Positions 1-9,500 of a stretch of 64,000 nucleotides of DNA are shown one piece after another. Position 1 is the stretch's first letter; each line of letters opens with the position of its first letter. Made by a program: the position numbers and the translations under genes. The notes beneath the pieces were generated by a model that was not told the DNA's origin, did no database searches, and saw only the letters and a list, made by a program, of their open reading frames with translations. Origin of the DNA: Bacteroidales bacterium (GTDB lineage: Bacteria > Bacteroidota > Bacteroidia > Bacteroidales > F082); NCBI GenBank assembly GCA_013141455.1, contig JABFQW010000006.1, positions 54,227-118,226 on the forward strand. Direction: 5' to 3'.

Positions 1-357
1 AATCAGACACAGGTATTTAAAATCGTCGGGTACACCATTTTTCTTCAAAATCGGCTCAATTACAGGAAACCAGCGATTGGTACGTTTCAGCAACATAAGG
101 GTAGAACTGTGCCAGTAAGTATTCACGATCAGTTCACGTTCGAGGCTTTCGCGGGTGTAAAAAATATCAAGCGGGATTTTCTCACCGGCAAAAGAAAGAT
201 CATCAGGATAACCCGGCACTTCGATAAAATCCTCAACGGTTATGCTGGTTACTTCGGTTCGTTGTTGCGAACTTGCCGACAAATGAGAAAGTAGAAATCC
301 TAAAGCTAATCCTATAGTGAAGATTACTGCGGGTACAAACCATTTCTTTTGTAACAT
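1..357 (-). CDS. Lytic murein transglycosylase, N-terminal part (runs off the window)
   Basis: This reading frame is open from an ATG at 357 to the window edge and is missing from the ORF track because it has no stop inside the window. The translation starts MLQKKWFVPAVIFTIGLALG, a signal-anchor or signal peptide. It continues with RESLERELIVNTYW and, further on, NRWFPVIEPILKKNGVPDDF. That is the region just before the catalytic Glu in MltD/SLT-type lytic transglycosylases of Bacteroidota; the catalytic ESGL-type motif would lie just outside the window. Such enzymes cleave the glycan strands of peptidoglycan in the periplasm. About 119 codons are visible. The family call rests on recognising this segment, so it is good but not certain. 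Confidence 0.8.
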   Translation of the reverse strand, partial: MLQKKWFVPAVIFTIGLALGFLLSHLSASSQQRTEVTSITVEDFIEVPGYPDDLSFAGEKIPLDIFYTRESLERELIVNTYWHSSTLMLLKRTNRWFPVIEPILKKNGVPDDFKYLCLI

Positions 358-444
358 GGAATCAGGTTTTTAAAAGAAAGTTTAATGAATATTCAAATTA
401 TTAAATGAAACGACGTCCTTATGATTTGTGAACGGAGCAATACA

Positions 445-987
445 TTAAAACGGACTCACAAAATCCTTAAAAAGAGGCGATTGCTGGTCTTTCTCCGAAA
501 GGATAGGATTTGCTACACCCCAGTCAATCTTTAAATCGGGATCGTTCCACCGAACGCTGCCTTCCGAGTTTTTATTGTAAACATTCGTACATTTATAAAA
601 GAAGACTGTATTGTCTTCCAGGGTCACAAAACCATGTGCAAGTCCCGGTGGAACCCAATACATCCATTTATTCGATTCGGTAAGCTCAATCGATGCCCAT
701 TTGCCATACGTTGGCGAGTTCTTACGAATATCAACCGCAACATCGAGTACAGCGCCTTTCATCACGCGCACCAGCTTACCCTGGGCAAAGGGCGGCGCCT
801 GAAAATGCAGACCACGCAGCACGCCTTTCATCGATTTCGATTCATTGTCCTGCACAAAATTATGGTCAATCCCTTTCTGAAGAAACTTTTCTTTGTTATA
901 TGATTCGAAGAAATAACCACGATTGTCTTCAAAAACAACCGGCTTGATGATAAGCAGGTCCCTGATTTTTGTCTCAATAATTTCCAT
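445..987 (-). CDS. rfbC: dTDP-4-dehydrorhamnose 3,5-epimerase
   Basis: RfbC/RmlC converts dTDP-4-keto-6-deoxyglucose to dTDP-4-keto-rhamnose in the synthesis of dTDP-rhamnose for surface polysaccharides. The sequence shows the cupin fold signatures of the family: FEDNRGYFFESYNKEKF near the N-terminus, RGLHFQ with the catalytic His (about residue 61), and VPPGLAHGF. The length of 180 aa is normal for the family. The ORF track starts at 1008 (MLTKQSAMEII), but the internal ATG at 987 gives the usual N-terminus MEIIETKIRDLLIIKP, so I use it. No other rhamnose pathway gene is adjacent; the gene lies downstream of lpd on the same strand. Confidence 0.93.
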   Translation of the reverse strand: MEIIETKIRDLLIIKPVVFEDNRGYFFESYNKEKFLQKGIDHNFVQDNESKSMKGVLRGLHFQAPPFAQGKLVRVMKGAVLDVAVDIRKNSPTYGKWASIELTESNKWMYWVPPGLAHGFVTLEDNTVFFYKCTNVYNKNSEGSVRWNDPDLKIDWGVANPILSEKDQQSPLFKDFVSPF

Positions 988-1037
988 TGCTGATTGTTTG
1001 GTTAGCAAATAGTTAGTTTAATTAAACAGCTTTGTAA

Positions 1038-1067
1038 TCAGGGGCTTAACTTAAAGTGAAGCCCTGA
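1038..1067 (-). terminator. Hairpin between lpd and rfbC
   Basis: On the minus strand TCAGGGCTT and AAGCCCCTGA form a stem with one bulged G, six bases past the lpd stop. There is no clear T-run after it, so it is either a weak terminator or an RNA-processing or stability hairpin. Confidence 0.4.
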
Positions 1068-1072
1068 CTAAA

Positions 1073-2464
1073 TTACAGGTGAATTACTTCGCCATAGGCA
1101 TCGGCAGCCGCTTCCATAATGGCTTCCGACATGGTCGGATGCGGATGCATTGCTTTTATAATTTCATGACCCGTCGTTTCCAATTTACGCGCAACCACTG
1201 CCTCAGCAATCATTTCGGTAACATTATCACCAATCATGTGGCAACCAAGCCATTCACCGTATTTGGCATCAAAAATCACTTTCACGAATCCATCTTTGTT
1301 ACCCGAAGCACTGGCCTTGCCGGAAGCAGAAAATGGAAATTTCCCGACTTTGATTTCGTATCCGGCTTCGATGGCTTGCTTTTCAGTCAGACCGACTGAG
1401 GCAACTTCAGGATTTGTATAGGTACATGAAGGAACATTCTTATAATCAACCGGCTCAGGATGATGACCGGCGATAGCTTCCACACAGGTAATCCCTTCGT
1501 GGGAGGCAACGTGTGCCAGTGCGGGACCGTGAACAATATCGCCAATGGCATAAACCCCTTCAATATTCGTACGGTAATAATCGTCAACAAGAACTTTGCC
1601 CTTATCAGTTTTAACACCAACTTCTTCCAGGCCAAGGCCTTCGAGATTCGTTGCTACTCCAACGGCAGACAACACAATATCGACATTCACGATCTCCTCA
1701 CCTTTTTTTGTTTTTATAGTGACTTCACAAAGATCGTCTTTCAGTTCAACTTTTTCGACCGTTGAACTTGTCATCACTTTCATCTTTGCCTTTTTGAAAG
1801 AGCGTTCGAGTTGTTTAGAAACCTCCTCGTCTTCGATCGGTAAAACATTTGGCATAAATTCGACCAGTGTTACATCAACACCCATCGAATTGTAGAAATA
1901 AGCAAATTCGGAACCAATAGCGCCCGAACCGACAACCACCATCGATTTAGGCAGCTCAGGCAAAACCATAGCCTGGCGATATCCGATTATTTTTTTACCA
2001 TCTATTTTCAGATTTGGCAACTCTCTTGAACGTGTTCCGGTCGCTAAAATCACATGGTCAGCTTCAAAAATTGTAACTTTACCCTCACCATCAGTTACTT
2101 CTACTTTTTTACCAGCTTTCAGTTTTCCAAAACCTGAAATCAGTTCAATTTTATTCTTTTTAAACAGGAACTGAACACCTTTGCTCATACCTTCGGCAAC
2201 GCCACGGCTACGTTTCACAATAGCTTCGAAGTCGGGTGTTGCTTCAACGCCTAATTTTATACCATAATCTTCGGCATGTTTCAGGTAATTGAAAACCTGT
2301 GCGCTTTTCAGTAGCGCCTTGGTAGGGATGCAACCCCAGTTTAAACAAATACCACCAATTTCGGCTTTCTCAACAACAGCCACTTTTTTACCCAGTTGGG
2401 AAGCCCTGATAGCAGCCACATAACCGCCCGGGCCGCTGCCGATTACAATTACATCATATTTCAT
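1073..2464 (-). CDS. lpd: Dihydrolipoyl dehydrogenase (E3)
   Basis: This flavoprotein disulfide reductase reoxidises the dihydrolipoyl group of 2-oxoacid dehydrogenase or glycine-cleavage complexes with NAD+. An FAD-binding GSGPGGYVAAIRASQLG is near residue 10. The redox-active pair lies in GGICLNWGCIPTK (CxxxxC). An NAD-binding GSGAIGSEFAYFYNSMG is near residue 180, and the C-terminal HPHPTMSEAIMEA provides the His-Glu catalytic dyad. The length of 463 aa is typical. No E1 or E2 gene is nearby, so the partner complex cannot be named. A promoter-like TACTTTTG lies 36 bases upstream. Confidence 0.97.
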   Translation of the reverse strand: MKYDVIVIGSGPGGYVAAIRASQLGKKVAVVEKAEIGGICLNWGCIPTKALLKSAQVFNYLKHAEDYGIKLGVEATPDFEAIVKRSRGVAEGMSKGVQFLFKKNKIELISGFGKLKAGKKVEVTDGEGKVTIFEADHVILATGTRSRELPNLKIDGKKIIGYRQAMVLPELPKSMVVVGSGAIGSEFAYFYNSMGVDVTLVEFMPNVLPIEDEEVSKQLERSFKKAKMKVMTSSTVEKVELKDDLCEVTIKTKKGEEIVNVDIVLSAVGVATNLEGLGLEEVGVKTDKGKVLVDDYYRTNIEGVYAIGDIVHGPALAHVASHEGITCVEAIAGHHPEPVDYKNVPSCTYTNPEVASVGLTEKQAIEAGYEIKVGKFPFSASGKASASGNKDGFVKVIFDAKYGEWLGCHMIGDNVTEMIAEAVVARKLETTGHEIIKAMHPHPTMSEAIMEAAADAYGEVIHL

Positions 2465-2499
2465 AATTCGTAGAATTTCAATTAAGGAATGTTTGACTG

Positions 2500-2507
2500 C
2501 AAAAGTA
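2500..2507 (-). promoter_or_regulatory. Probable -7 element of lpd
   Basis: The minus strand reads TACTTTTG, a perfect match to the Bacteroidota -7 consensus TAnnTTTG, 36 bases upstream of the lpd ATG. No clear TTG -33 element is visible at the expected spacing. Confidence 0.5.
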
Positions 2508-2680
2508 AGAAATATTACTGCTGCTAAGGAGAATGGAATCTGAAATATGGTGAGGATAAGAAAGAATTACTGTTGGGAAACCCTGATAATTTATAATTTT
2601 CTCTGGTTTTTGATCAATCAGTATGATGGCGTTGAAATCCACAATCAACATGCAACAAACGAGGAACAATAATCAGCAAC

Positions 2681-2971
2681 TCACTCATTAACTATCAGAT
2701 AAATCACCTCATTGTCGCGTTTCATAAGATATTTTTCGCGGGCAATGCGCTCAAGAAGCAAGGTATCATTTTCGAGGGCTGCGCTCAGTTTGTTATTGTT
2801 GGCAATTTCGGTCAGATAATATTTTTTCTGATCGAGCAAATTCAGGTATCTGGCTTTCAGATCGTATTGCTTCGAGATTTTGTTCTCATCAAAAAAGAAC
2901 ATCCACACAAGAAATAACAAAATCGTATATAGATATTTATGGTTGACGATGTGTCGCAATATGGATTTCAT
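2681..2971 (-). CDS. FtsB/DivIC-like septum formation initiator
   Basis: This is a 96-aa bitopic membrane protein. A short basic N-terminus is followed by one transmembrane helix (about residues 13-27, YLYTILLFLVWMFFF) and then a coiled-coil segment. It ends in ERIAREKYLMKRDNEVIYLI, the conserved 'AREKYxMKxxxEVVY' element of the septum formation initiator family in Bacteroidota. FtsB/DivIC bridges FtsQ and FtsL in the divisome. It has its own promoter (TATCTTTG) upstream and is divergent from the large secreted-protein operon. Confidence 0.9.
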   Translation of the reverse strand: MKSILRHIVNHKYLYTILLFLVWMFFFDENKISKQYDLKARYLNLLDQKKYYLTEIANNNKLSAALENDTLLLERIAREKYLMKRDNEVIYLIVNE

Positions 2972-3008
2972 AAAACCAATCTTTCGTAGATTTATTAATA
3001 CGAAGCAG

Positions 3009-3035
3009 CAAAGATAGCTATTCGTTCAGGTTCAA
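3009..3035 (-). promoter_or_regulatory. Promoter of the FtsB/DivIC-like gene
   Basis: On the minus strand TTG and TATCTTTG are separated by 16 bases, 38 bases upstream of the ATG. The -7 element is a perfect TAnnTTTG; the spacer is slightly short. Confidence 0.55.
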
Positions 3036-3258
3036 ATGCTTCGTTTTTTAATAATTATCCCCAGCCGATTGTTAATTGCAAAGCATGAACCCAGTCCGAT
3101 TTTTGATAATTGACAAATACAACACCAACTACTGTTCTATCAAACCCACCTCAACCTAAAAACCAGCGTTCTCCCCCGTTTCGGGAGCCGGGAGGCAAGA
3201 TTTTCCCTTTTCTTACCAAAAAATCTAAAATACTGATTTAAAGCATTTTATCAAATAA

Positions 3259-3325
3259 TATAGATAAAATGTATGGGCATCATTCCGTTGCATTAGATAC
3301 GTTGTCGGGGGTAAAAACTTTTTTA
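3259..3325 (+). promoter_or_regulatory. Cassette promoter/operator element, copy a
   Basis: It contains TATAGATAAAATGTATG followed, about 30 bases on, by ACGTTGTCGGGGGTAAAAAC. The same two boxes with similar spacing recur upstream of the other small-gene/propeller units in the window. The element lies 50-120 bases before the small gene at 3377. Confidence 0.6.
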
Positions 3326-3376
3326 CACCATTTTACAGCTACATCTTTGCGACTTCAAAATAATCTAAAAGTAAAT

Positions 3377-3577
3377 ATGGAGAAGAAAAACAGGCAAATC
3401 CTCAACCCGGTTCACGACAATGAGGGGTCTGACAATGAGGCCGGTGAAAACCCGGATGATATTGAAATTTTTATTAATCGTCTGGCCATCCAACGTAAAC
3501 TGCTCGACAAATTTGTTGATTCCGAAGAAGTGCGTAAAAGCCGGACCGTAAAAGAGAAAAAACTTTCAAATAAATAA
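3377..3577 (+). CDS. Small acidic-helical cassette protein, copy 0
   Basis: I do not recognise a named family. The protein is 66 aa with an acidic N-terminal half (EGSDNEAGENPDDIE). A predicted amphipathic helix containing INRLAIQRKLLDKFVD follows, then a basic tail. The helix motif (F/L)-x-x-(R/K)-L-x-I-Q-x-K-L-L-x-x-(F/L)-V-(D/N) is shared by the small ORFs at 22708, 28739, 34585 and 40508, each directly before a large T9SS protein. The ORF-track start at 3269 is rejected because it lies within the conserved regulatory element; the ATG at 3377 gives a product like its paralogues. There is no signal peptide, so it should be cytoplasmic. It is probably co-transcribed with the next gene. Confidence 0.75.
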   Translation: MEKKNRQILNPVHDNEGSDNEAGENPDDIEIFINRLAIQRKLLDKFVDSEEVRKSRTVKEKKLSNK

Positions 3578-3608
3578 TTTATGTCTAACTCTTAACAAAA
3601 TCTGCACG

Positions 3609-3674
3609 ATGAAAAAATGTTTAACGCTTTTGAAATTGATCTATGTTCAACCCTTAAATCTACTACGACCATGA
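3609..3674 (+). pseudogene. Possible leftover start of a deleted propeller gene
   Basis: A 21-codon frame, MKKCLTLLKLIYVQ..., begins exactly where the cassette propeller genes start relative to the small gene: TTAACAAAATCTG precedes the ATG here and TTAACAAATCTG precedes it at 22940. It reads like a signal-peptide N-terminus (compare MKKRLTLTLLLS at 34808). Its TGA overlaps the ATG of the real gene at 3671. It may be a scar left when the original gene was replaced, or a short upstream ORF coupled to gene 3671. Confidence 0.3.
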
Positions 3675-6055
3675 AAAGACTACTACCCTTGCGATTATTT
3701 ATTTTCAGTGCATTATTATTTATTTGCGCTGCGAACCCGATTTATTCAGCCATAATAACCTCTGCCCAATCCGGCCTTTTCAGCGTTGGTTCAACCTGGG
3801 TAGGAGGCTCAGCACCAGCACTATACGATGATATCGTAATTGCAACCGGACATACTGTTACCCTTGATGCAAATGTTACAATATTTAATATTACTATTCA
3901 AACCGGAGCAATATTGGATAACAGCACATTTATCATAACAATCGATAACGGGATCGCTTCAGGCAATCCAAAATACACTAACAATGGCACCCACAATGGA
4001 ACAGGTAACATTAAAACTTATTCAAATTTTGATACAGAAATAACGGGCTCCGGAATAACAAACTGCACATTTGAAATTATTAATTATGGGCTCAAACCCT
4101 TGAATGATTGTAACCTCACAATTAATGGTAACATTCAGCATCAAAATCCTGGAAACACCGGAATGAACGGTAAATATTTAATACAAATGAGTTCCGGCAA
4201 CTTAACTATTAATGGAAACCTTATTACTGATGCAACCTTTGGCGCTGTGGGAATTACCACTTCTGGTACCATTACTGTGAACGGGAATGTGAGTATGTTA
4301 GGAAGTACAGATTCCGGTGCTGGAGCAACAATTGTAAATTCAGGCACAATCAATATCTCGGGTGATTTAACTTTAGGAGTTTACGCAAGCTTTTGTCAAA
4401 ATGATGGCAGTATGATCATTGGTGGTGATTTATTGGGTTCTGGCTTAGGTGATTCTTATTTCTGGAATGGATTAAACGCTACCGTTAAGTTAGGTGGCAA
4501 TGTTTTTCCTGATCCTTTTGGCGGTTTATTTTTTGGAATAACAGAACCCGCAGGTTCATCGTCAACCGAGCCCAATACAATTGAATACAACGGAACTTTG
4601 GCACAAACGATCAGGGTACCCGATGATGCTGCATATTCAAATCTGATCATCAACAATCCTGCGGGTGCAACAATGAATTTAGCCACTACGGTTAACGGAT
4701 TTCTCACAGTCAAACCAGGCGCTACACTTACCGATGTAAGTGGTTCACTCGCAGTTACCGGTGCATTCACCCTACAGAGCGATGCTACCGGTACCGGTTC
4801 TCTGATCACCACTGCTGCCACAACAGCCAATGTTGAAAGGTATATTGCAGGATCAGTAGTAGCTAATCATGGCTGGCATCTGCTCAGTTCGCCGGTTGCA
4901 GCACAGGCCATCAGTGCTTTCCATACAGCCGGTTCGGGTAACGATTTCTACAAATGGAATGAACCTACATTTACCTGGATCAATCGTACGGCAACCGGAG
5001 GTGGATTAAACGGTGATTTTGAAACAAACTTCCTCGTGGGAACCGGTTACTTAATCGCCAATATGGCAACAAGTACGCAAACATTTGCCGGATCATTGAA
5101 TATATCCAATGTTGCTGTCAGCAATCTCAGCTATACCGGAAGTAATGCCTACACGGGCTGGCACCTGCTGGGCAACCCTTTCAGCAGCGCCATCCGATGG
5201 AACGATGGCAGCTGGGCGCTCAGTAATGTTGATGCCAATTGCCAGATATGGAATGAAGCAAGCGCCTCCTACTCCGTCATTGCAGCGAATGGTATTATTC
5301 CTTCCACAAACGGTTTTATGGTTCATGCCAGCGTAAACAATGCTTCGCTCACCATTCCGGCTGCTTCACGCGTTGTAAGCAGTGCCAACTGGTATAAGAA
5401 TGTTGAACAAAACAACCAGATCGTACTTACGGTAAACGACCCCGAAGGCCAGACAGCCCAGCCTACCATCATCCGTTTCGATGCCAATGCCACTGATGCT
5501 TACGACAGTCAATACGACAGCTATTTCCTGACAGGATTTGCACCTGTTTTCTATAGTCAAAGCCAGCAGGAAATGTACGCGCTGAATACATTATCCGGAA
5601 TCACCGAAGGAATGAGTATTCCACTTGGTTTCGTGAAGAATGCATCAAACCAGTTCAATATTGAGCTCACCGAAAATATTTCCGGACAATCCATTTACCT
5701 CACCGATAATAAAACCAACCAGACCCTTCTTCTGAACGATGGCAACTATGCTTTCACTTCTGAAGCCGGTGACAATGCCGATCGTTTTGTAATTCATTTT
5801 GGTGTTGTAGGTGTTGGTGAAAAAGCGGATGATGCAACCATTCATGCATGGTACGCGAACGGACAATTATACCTTCAAAACACGGATCAGGACGTTCAAC
5901 TGAGCATTTTTGATGTACAGGGGCGTAATCTGCAAAGCTCGGTGATCAATTCAACAGGCTTGTACAGCCAGGCTCTGAACCTTCCGGCAGGTATATATAT
6001 GGTTCGCTTGCAGAACAGCTTAAGTGTAAACACGGTGAAAATAATTGTTCAGTAA
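3671..6055 (+). CDS. Secreted G8-like T9SS cargo protein
   Basis: The protein is 794 aa. The signal peptide (MKRLLPLRLFIFSALLFICA, ending near YSA) justifies the ATG at 3671 instead of the ORF-track start at 3617. A G8-like start follows (SAQSGLFSVGSTWVGG, then GHTVTLD) and a beta-rich, Asn/Gly-rich stretch to about residue 330. Next is the 'GWHLLSSP ... GWHLLGNPF' module common in Bacteroidota T9SS cargo (about residues 405-560). A type A C-terminal sorting domain closes the protein (VQLSIFDVQGRNL ... PAGIYMVRLQN). No catalytic motif is seen. Its first half is nearly identical in DNA to the gene at 15521 (3820-4530 against 15670-16380), so the two share a recent common source. Function is unknown; export by T9SS to the surface is inferred. 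Confidence 0.85.
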   Translation: MKRLLPLRLFIFSALLFICAANPIYSAIITSAQSGLFSVGSTWVGGSAPALYDDIVIATGHTVTLDANVTIFNITIQTGAILDNSTFIITIDNGIASGNPKYTNNGTHNGTGNIKTYSNFDTEITGSGITNCTFEIINYGLKPLNDCNLTINGNIQHQNPGNTGMNGKYLIQMSSGNLTINGNLITDATFGAVGITTSGTITVNGNVSMLGSTDSGAGATIVNSGTINISGDLTLGVYASFCQNDGSMIIGGDLLGSGLGDSYFWNGLNATVKLGGNVFPDPFGGLFFGITEPAGSSSTEPNTIEYNGTLAQTIRVPDDAAYSNLIINNPAGATMNLATTVNGFLTVKPGATLTDVSGSLAVTGAFTLQSDATGTGSLITTAATTANVERYIAGSVVANHGWHLLSSPVAAQAISAFHTAGSGNDFYKWNEPTFTWINRTATGGGLNGDFETNFLVGTGYLIANMATSTQTFAGSLNISNVAVSNLSYTGSNAYTGWHLLGNPFSSAIRWNDGSWALSNVDANCQIWNEASASYSVIAANGIIPSTNGFMVHASVNNASLTIPAASRVVSSANWYKNVEQNNQIVLTVNDPEGQTAQPTIIRFDANATDAYDSQYDSYFLTGFAPVFYSQSQQEMYALNTLSGITEGMSIPLGFVKNASNQFNIELTENISGQSIYLTDNKTNQTLLLNDGNYAFTSEAGDNADRFVIHFGVVGVGEKADDATIHAWYANGQLYLQNTDQDVQLSIFDVQGRNLQSSVINSTGLYSQALNLPAGIYMVRLQNSLSVNTVKIIVQ

Positions 6056-6078
6056 CAACACAAGAAAAAAAGTATCCC

Positions 6079-6318
6079 ATGAAAAAGATAATCACAAAAA
6101 TAGCATTGTTAAGTGTATTCCTGATAGCAAGCCAGATCCTTCTGGCACAAGGCCCACCTCCGCCTTCGGGCGGAGGCCATGGCGCCGGTGGTAACGAAGT
6201 GGCCGGTGGTGGCGCTCCCATTGGCGGCGGTCTCGAAATACTGATAACACTTGGCCTCGTCTATGGCGGAAAAAAATTGTACAACTGGAAAAATAATGGC
6301 CAGAAATTGGAAGAATGA
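6079..6318 (+). CDS. PID-CTERM-like small exported protein
   Basis: The protein is 79 aa: a signal peptide (MKKIITKIALLSVFLIASQI), a Pro/Gly-rich linker (QGPPPPSGGGHGAGG), and a C-terminal GGGAPIGGGLEILITLGLVY followed by GGKKLYNWKNN. A Pro-Ile-x-Gly-Gly signature, a hydrophobic helix and a basic KK tail match the PID-CTERM type of C-terminal sorting signal known from short Bacteroidota proteins; here the usual D is G. It starts 23 bases after the previous stop and is followed by a perfect hairpin. A decayed copy of its 3' end lies at 9672-9743. The role is unknown; membrane anchoring by the C-terminal helix is likely. Confidence 0.75.
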   Translation: MKKIITKIALLSVFLIASQILLAQGPPPPSGGGHGAGGNEVAGGGAPIGGGLEILITLGLVYGGKKLYNWKNNGQKLEE

Positions 6319-6327
6319 TCAGAAGAT

Positions 6328-6365
6328 ATTACCCGGTAACTATGCGTGTATAGTTACCGGGTAAT
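6328..6365 (+). terminator. 16-bp perfect hairpin after the PID-CTERM gene
   Basis: ATTACCCGGTAACTAT and its exact complement flank a 6-base loop. Few T residues follow, so termination may be partial. A related hairpin at 9753-9794 sits at the same place in the duplicated unit. Confidence 0.55.
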
Positions 6366-6390
6366 TCTAACCTGTATTATTCACAAAAAA

Positions 6391-6506
6391 ATCTCGCAAA
6401 TCAGCTAAGTCGCAGTGTATATGAATTTGAGTGAAATTAATAAAAAAAATATTTGTATTCATATCATTAAACTGTTGCAATTCAGAACTTTGCGCCTTTG
6501 CGAGAT
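6391..6506. repeat. Small inverted-repeat element
   Basis: The ends are ATCTCGCAAA and TTTGCGAGAT, a perfect 10-bp terminal inverted repeat about 116 bp apart, enclosing AT-rich non-coding DNA. The right end (CTTTGCGCCTTTGCGAGAT) resembles short intergenic repeats that I associate with Bacteroidota genomes. The ORF-track start at 6498 lies inside it. Confidence 0.45.
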
Positions 6507-6581
6507 GAATTAATCAGGCTAATAAAAACTGATGAAAATAGTTTGAACATCAACTCATATTTTTTGCAAACAAAAATCAGG

Positions 6582-9500
6582 ATGAGAAAAAGCTTTATTT
6601 TTTTGGTATTCATTTATACCTTATTTCTTTTCGGTCTGAACAACGGACCGGTAACTGCCCAATGGACTTCCATTGGTCCCGAAGGTGGTTATATACACTG
6701 TATGACGAGATCTGGGAATAATTTGTATGCGGTTTCTGGAATGTATTTTTTAATTCCACCTCAATTATTCGTTTCTACGGATAACGGGCTTTCCTGGTCA
6801 AAAATGAATAGTATAACATTTCCTGACGATGTAAGAGCTATTGCTTCTATTGGGAATTATATTTTCATAGGCACAGGATCGGGTGTGTTTCGCTCTGACG
6901 ATAATGGGCTTACATGGATAAAAAAAATAAATGGATTCCCCTATGGTGAAAAATACATCAATTATTTAGCTGTAAGTGATACAAGTTTATTTGCGGCTGG
7001 TACTGGTTCCGGACTTATTCGATCAACTGACTATGGTGAAAACTGGACAACTGTCACAAATGGGCTTACCGATACCTACCTGTATTCACTCACTGCAAAT
7101 GAAACCACTGTTTTTGCCGGAACTGGTGATAATAATTTAGGTGTATTCCGTTCAACTGACAATGGCGCTACCTGGCTTCAGGTAAGCGATGGAATGGCAT
7201 ACTATTACAATGGTAACTGGATACCCAATATGGCACCCATGATAACATCGCTTGCCTATGTGGGCAGCGATCTGTATGCCGGCACTTCCGAATTCCAGGG
7301 TATCTGGAAATCTTCAGATGATGGTGACAACTGGGTATTTACAAGCATGGAAACCATGAATTACAATACCATTTCTGCAATTTCAGGAAATGAATCAATG
7401 GTTTTGGCAGGTTCGTTTAATGGTGAAGGAATTATAAAGTCAAACGATGGAGGTGTTTCATGGATCGAGGCGAACCATGGGATTGATGTTTACGGGCTGG
7501 TTTCAACTTTTCTCATGGAATCCGGAAATACTTTTGTGAGTACAAAAGGTGGAATTTATAAATCAGTTAATAATGGTGATAGTTGGACGAACGCTAATAG
7601 TGGAATTAAAGCAGATCAGATTACAGGTTTTGCCGTATTTGATACCGATTTATATGTGGGTGCCGGTGGTGGTGGAGTATTCCATTCAACTGACGAAGGT
7701 ATGAGTTGGAATACCGTAAACAATGGCTTACCAATTAGTGAATGGACTCTGGATGGGTTGAAATCGAATTCGACCGCAATGTTTGTCTGGGATCGTCTTT
7801 CGTTTGACGGTGGTAATACCTGGGAAATGTCAAACATTTATTCTCCGGGTTCAATATCATTTGGTTTTGATGGCCCCAGATGGCTTGAACATGGCAACGC
7901 CTGGTTTGCCATAAATTCGTATGAAAATGCAGGGGTCTATCGCTCAACGGATAACGGTCAAAACTGGACTACAATAACCAACGGCATCAACAACCCATCT
8001 AACTTGTTATATATGAATATTAATTCTGATGGACCCACTTTATTTTTGGGCACTTCAGAAGCCCCTTATTATTCTACCGACAATGGCGACACCTGGCATG
8101 CCGGAAGCTTTCCAGGAATTAATAACTGGGCTTTGGGCGGTGCCGAATTTCTCTCAACCGGAACATCTCACTTATACGGTCTGGTCGATGGTGGTGGTTC
8201 AAAAGGAATATACCGATCTGCCGATAATGGAAGCCATTGGCTTAAGGTTTTTGATGGTCTGGTAACAGGGAATTTTGTCATGCTTGGAACCGATATCTTT
8301 GTTTCAGGTTGGACTAAAGAAATCATTAATGACGAAGAAGTTATAATTAAACAAATTTTGGTATCCCATGATGACGGACAGAATTGGACAAAATTACTTT
8401 CTGAAGAAATCAGTAACATTAACATTTCTTCATTTATTGCTGCCGATTCAAAACTATTCTTTTCAACATCAGCCGGACCGGAATACAAAGTTTATTGTTC
8501 AGTTGACAATGGCAATAACTGGGTAAATATCAGTGACGGACTTTCACAGAAAACAATGGTCAGTTCACTTTATGAATTCAATGATAAATTATACGCGGGC
8601 ACCGGCACTTCTTCAGTATGGTCGCGTAACCTTAGCGAATTTGTAATACCGACACAGCCAAGCCCTATTGTTGGCTCTGAAACTCCTTGCATCGGTTCAT
8701 CACAAACTTATAGCGTAACCAATGTACCGGGAGTAAATTATACCTGGCAGGCTCCTCAGGACTGGACCATAGTTTCAGGAAACGGTACCAATTCAATTAC
8801 GGTAAATATTGGTAATTCAACAGGATTGGTACTTGTTATCCCGTCAAATAATTTCGGCAGCGGTCCATCACAATATTTGATGGTTAGTCCGGTAGCTGTT
8901 TCAGAAATAACGGCAGGCATCGAAGCCGATCAAAATAATGTGTGTGAAGGCGTTCCGATAACTTTCACCTCAAATACCACAAACGGAGGTAATCAGCCGG
9001 TTTATAACTGGTTTGTTAACGGTTTATCTGCAGGTGACAATTCTGCTGCTTTTTCCTATACTCCGGTCAACAACGATGTTGTTTCGATGATTTTTTCATC
9101 AAATGCTGCCTGTCTTATCGAAAATCCTGTTACTTCAAATACAATTACTGCCATAGTTAATCCAATACCCGAAGTAAGCTGGACAAACTTTGAATACGAT
9201 ACCCTTTGTATAACCTGGTTACCTGTCAACCTGAGTGGCGGATTGCCGGCCGGTGGAATCTATTCGGGCAATGGCGTAACGAATAATGTTTTTAATCCAT
9301 CGGTTGCCGGTGCCGGGGATCATGTAATTACATATACCTGGTCGGATGGTAATGATTGCACAAACACCACTTCAATTACCTTATCGGTCAATAGTTGTCT
9401 GGGTATTGAAGAACTGTCTTCGGCCACACTCGTTTACCCGAATCCGGCGACTTACAGACTCACTATCGTTTTACCCGACAACCGGGTTATCCGTGAAATC

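Larger units (their letters stand above)
2972..3376. other. Divergent intergenic region
   Basis: This region holds the minus-strand promoter at 3009-3035, a GC-rich patch around 3170-3195 (CCCCCGTTTCGGGAGCCGGG, partly self-complementary), and the plus-strand cassette regulatory element at 3259-3325. I see no gene here. The ORF-track start at 3269 lies inside the regulatory element and is not used. Confidence 0.6.

Noticed and set aside
2478-2669. 63-aa minus-strand ORF
   Set aside because: It overlaps the lpd promoter, its composition is unlike a real small protein, and no paralogue or motif was recognised.
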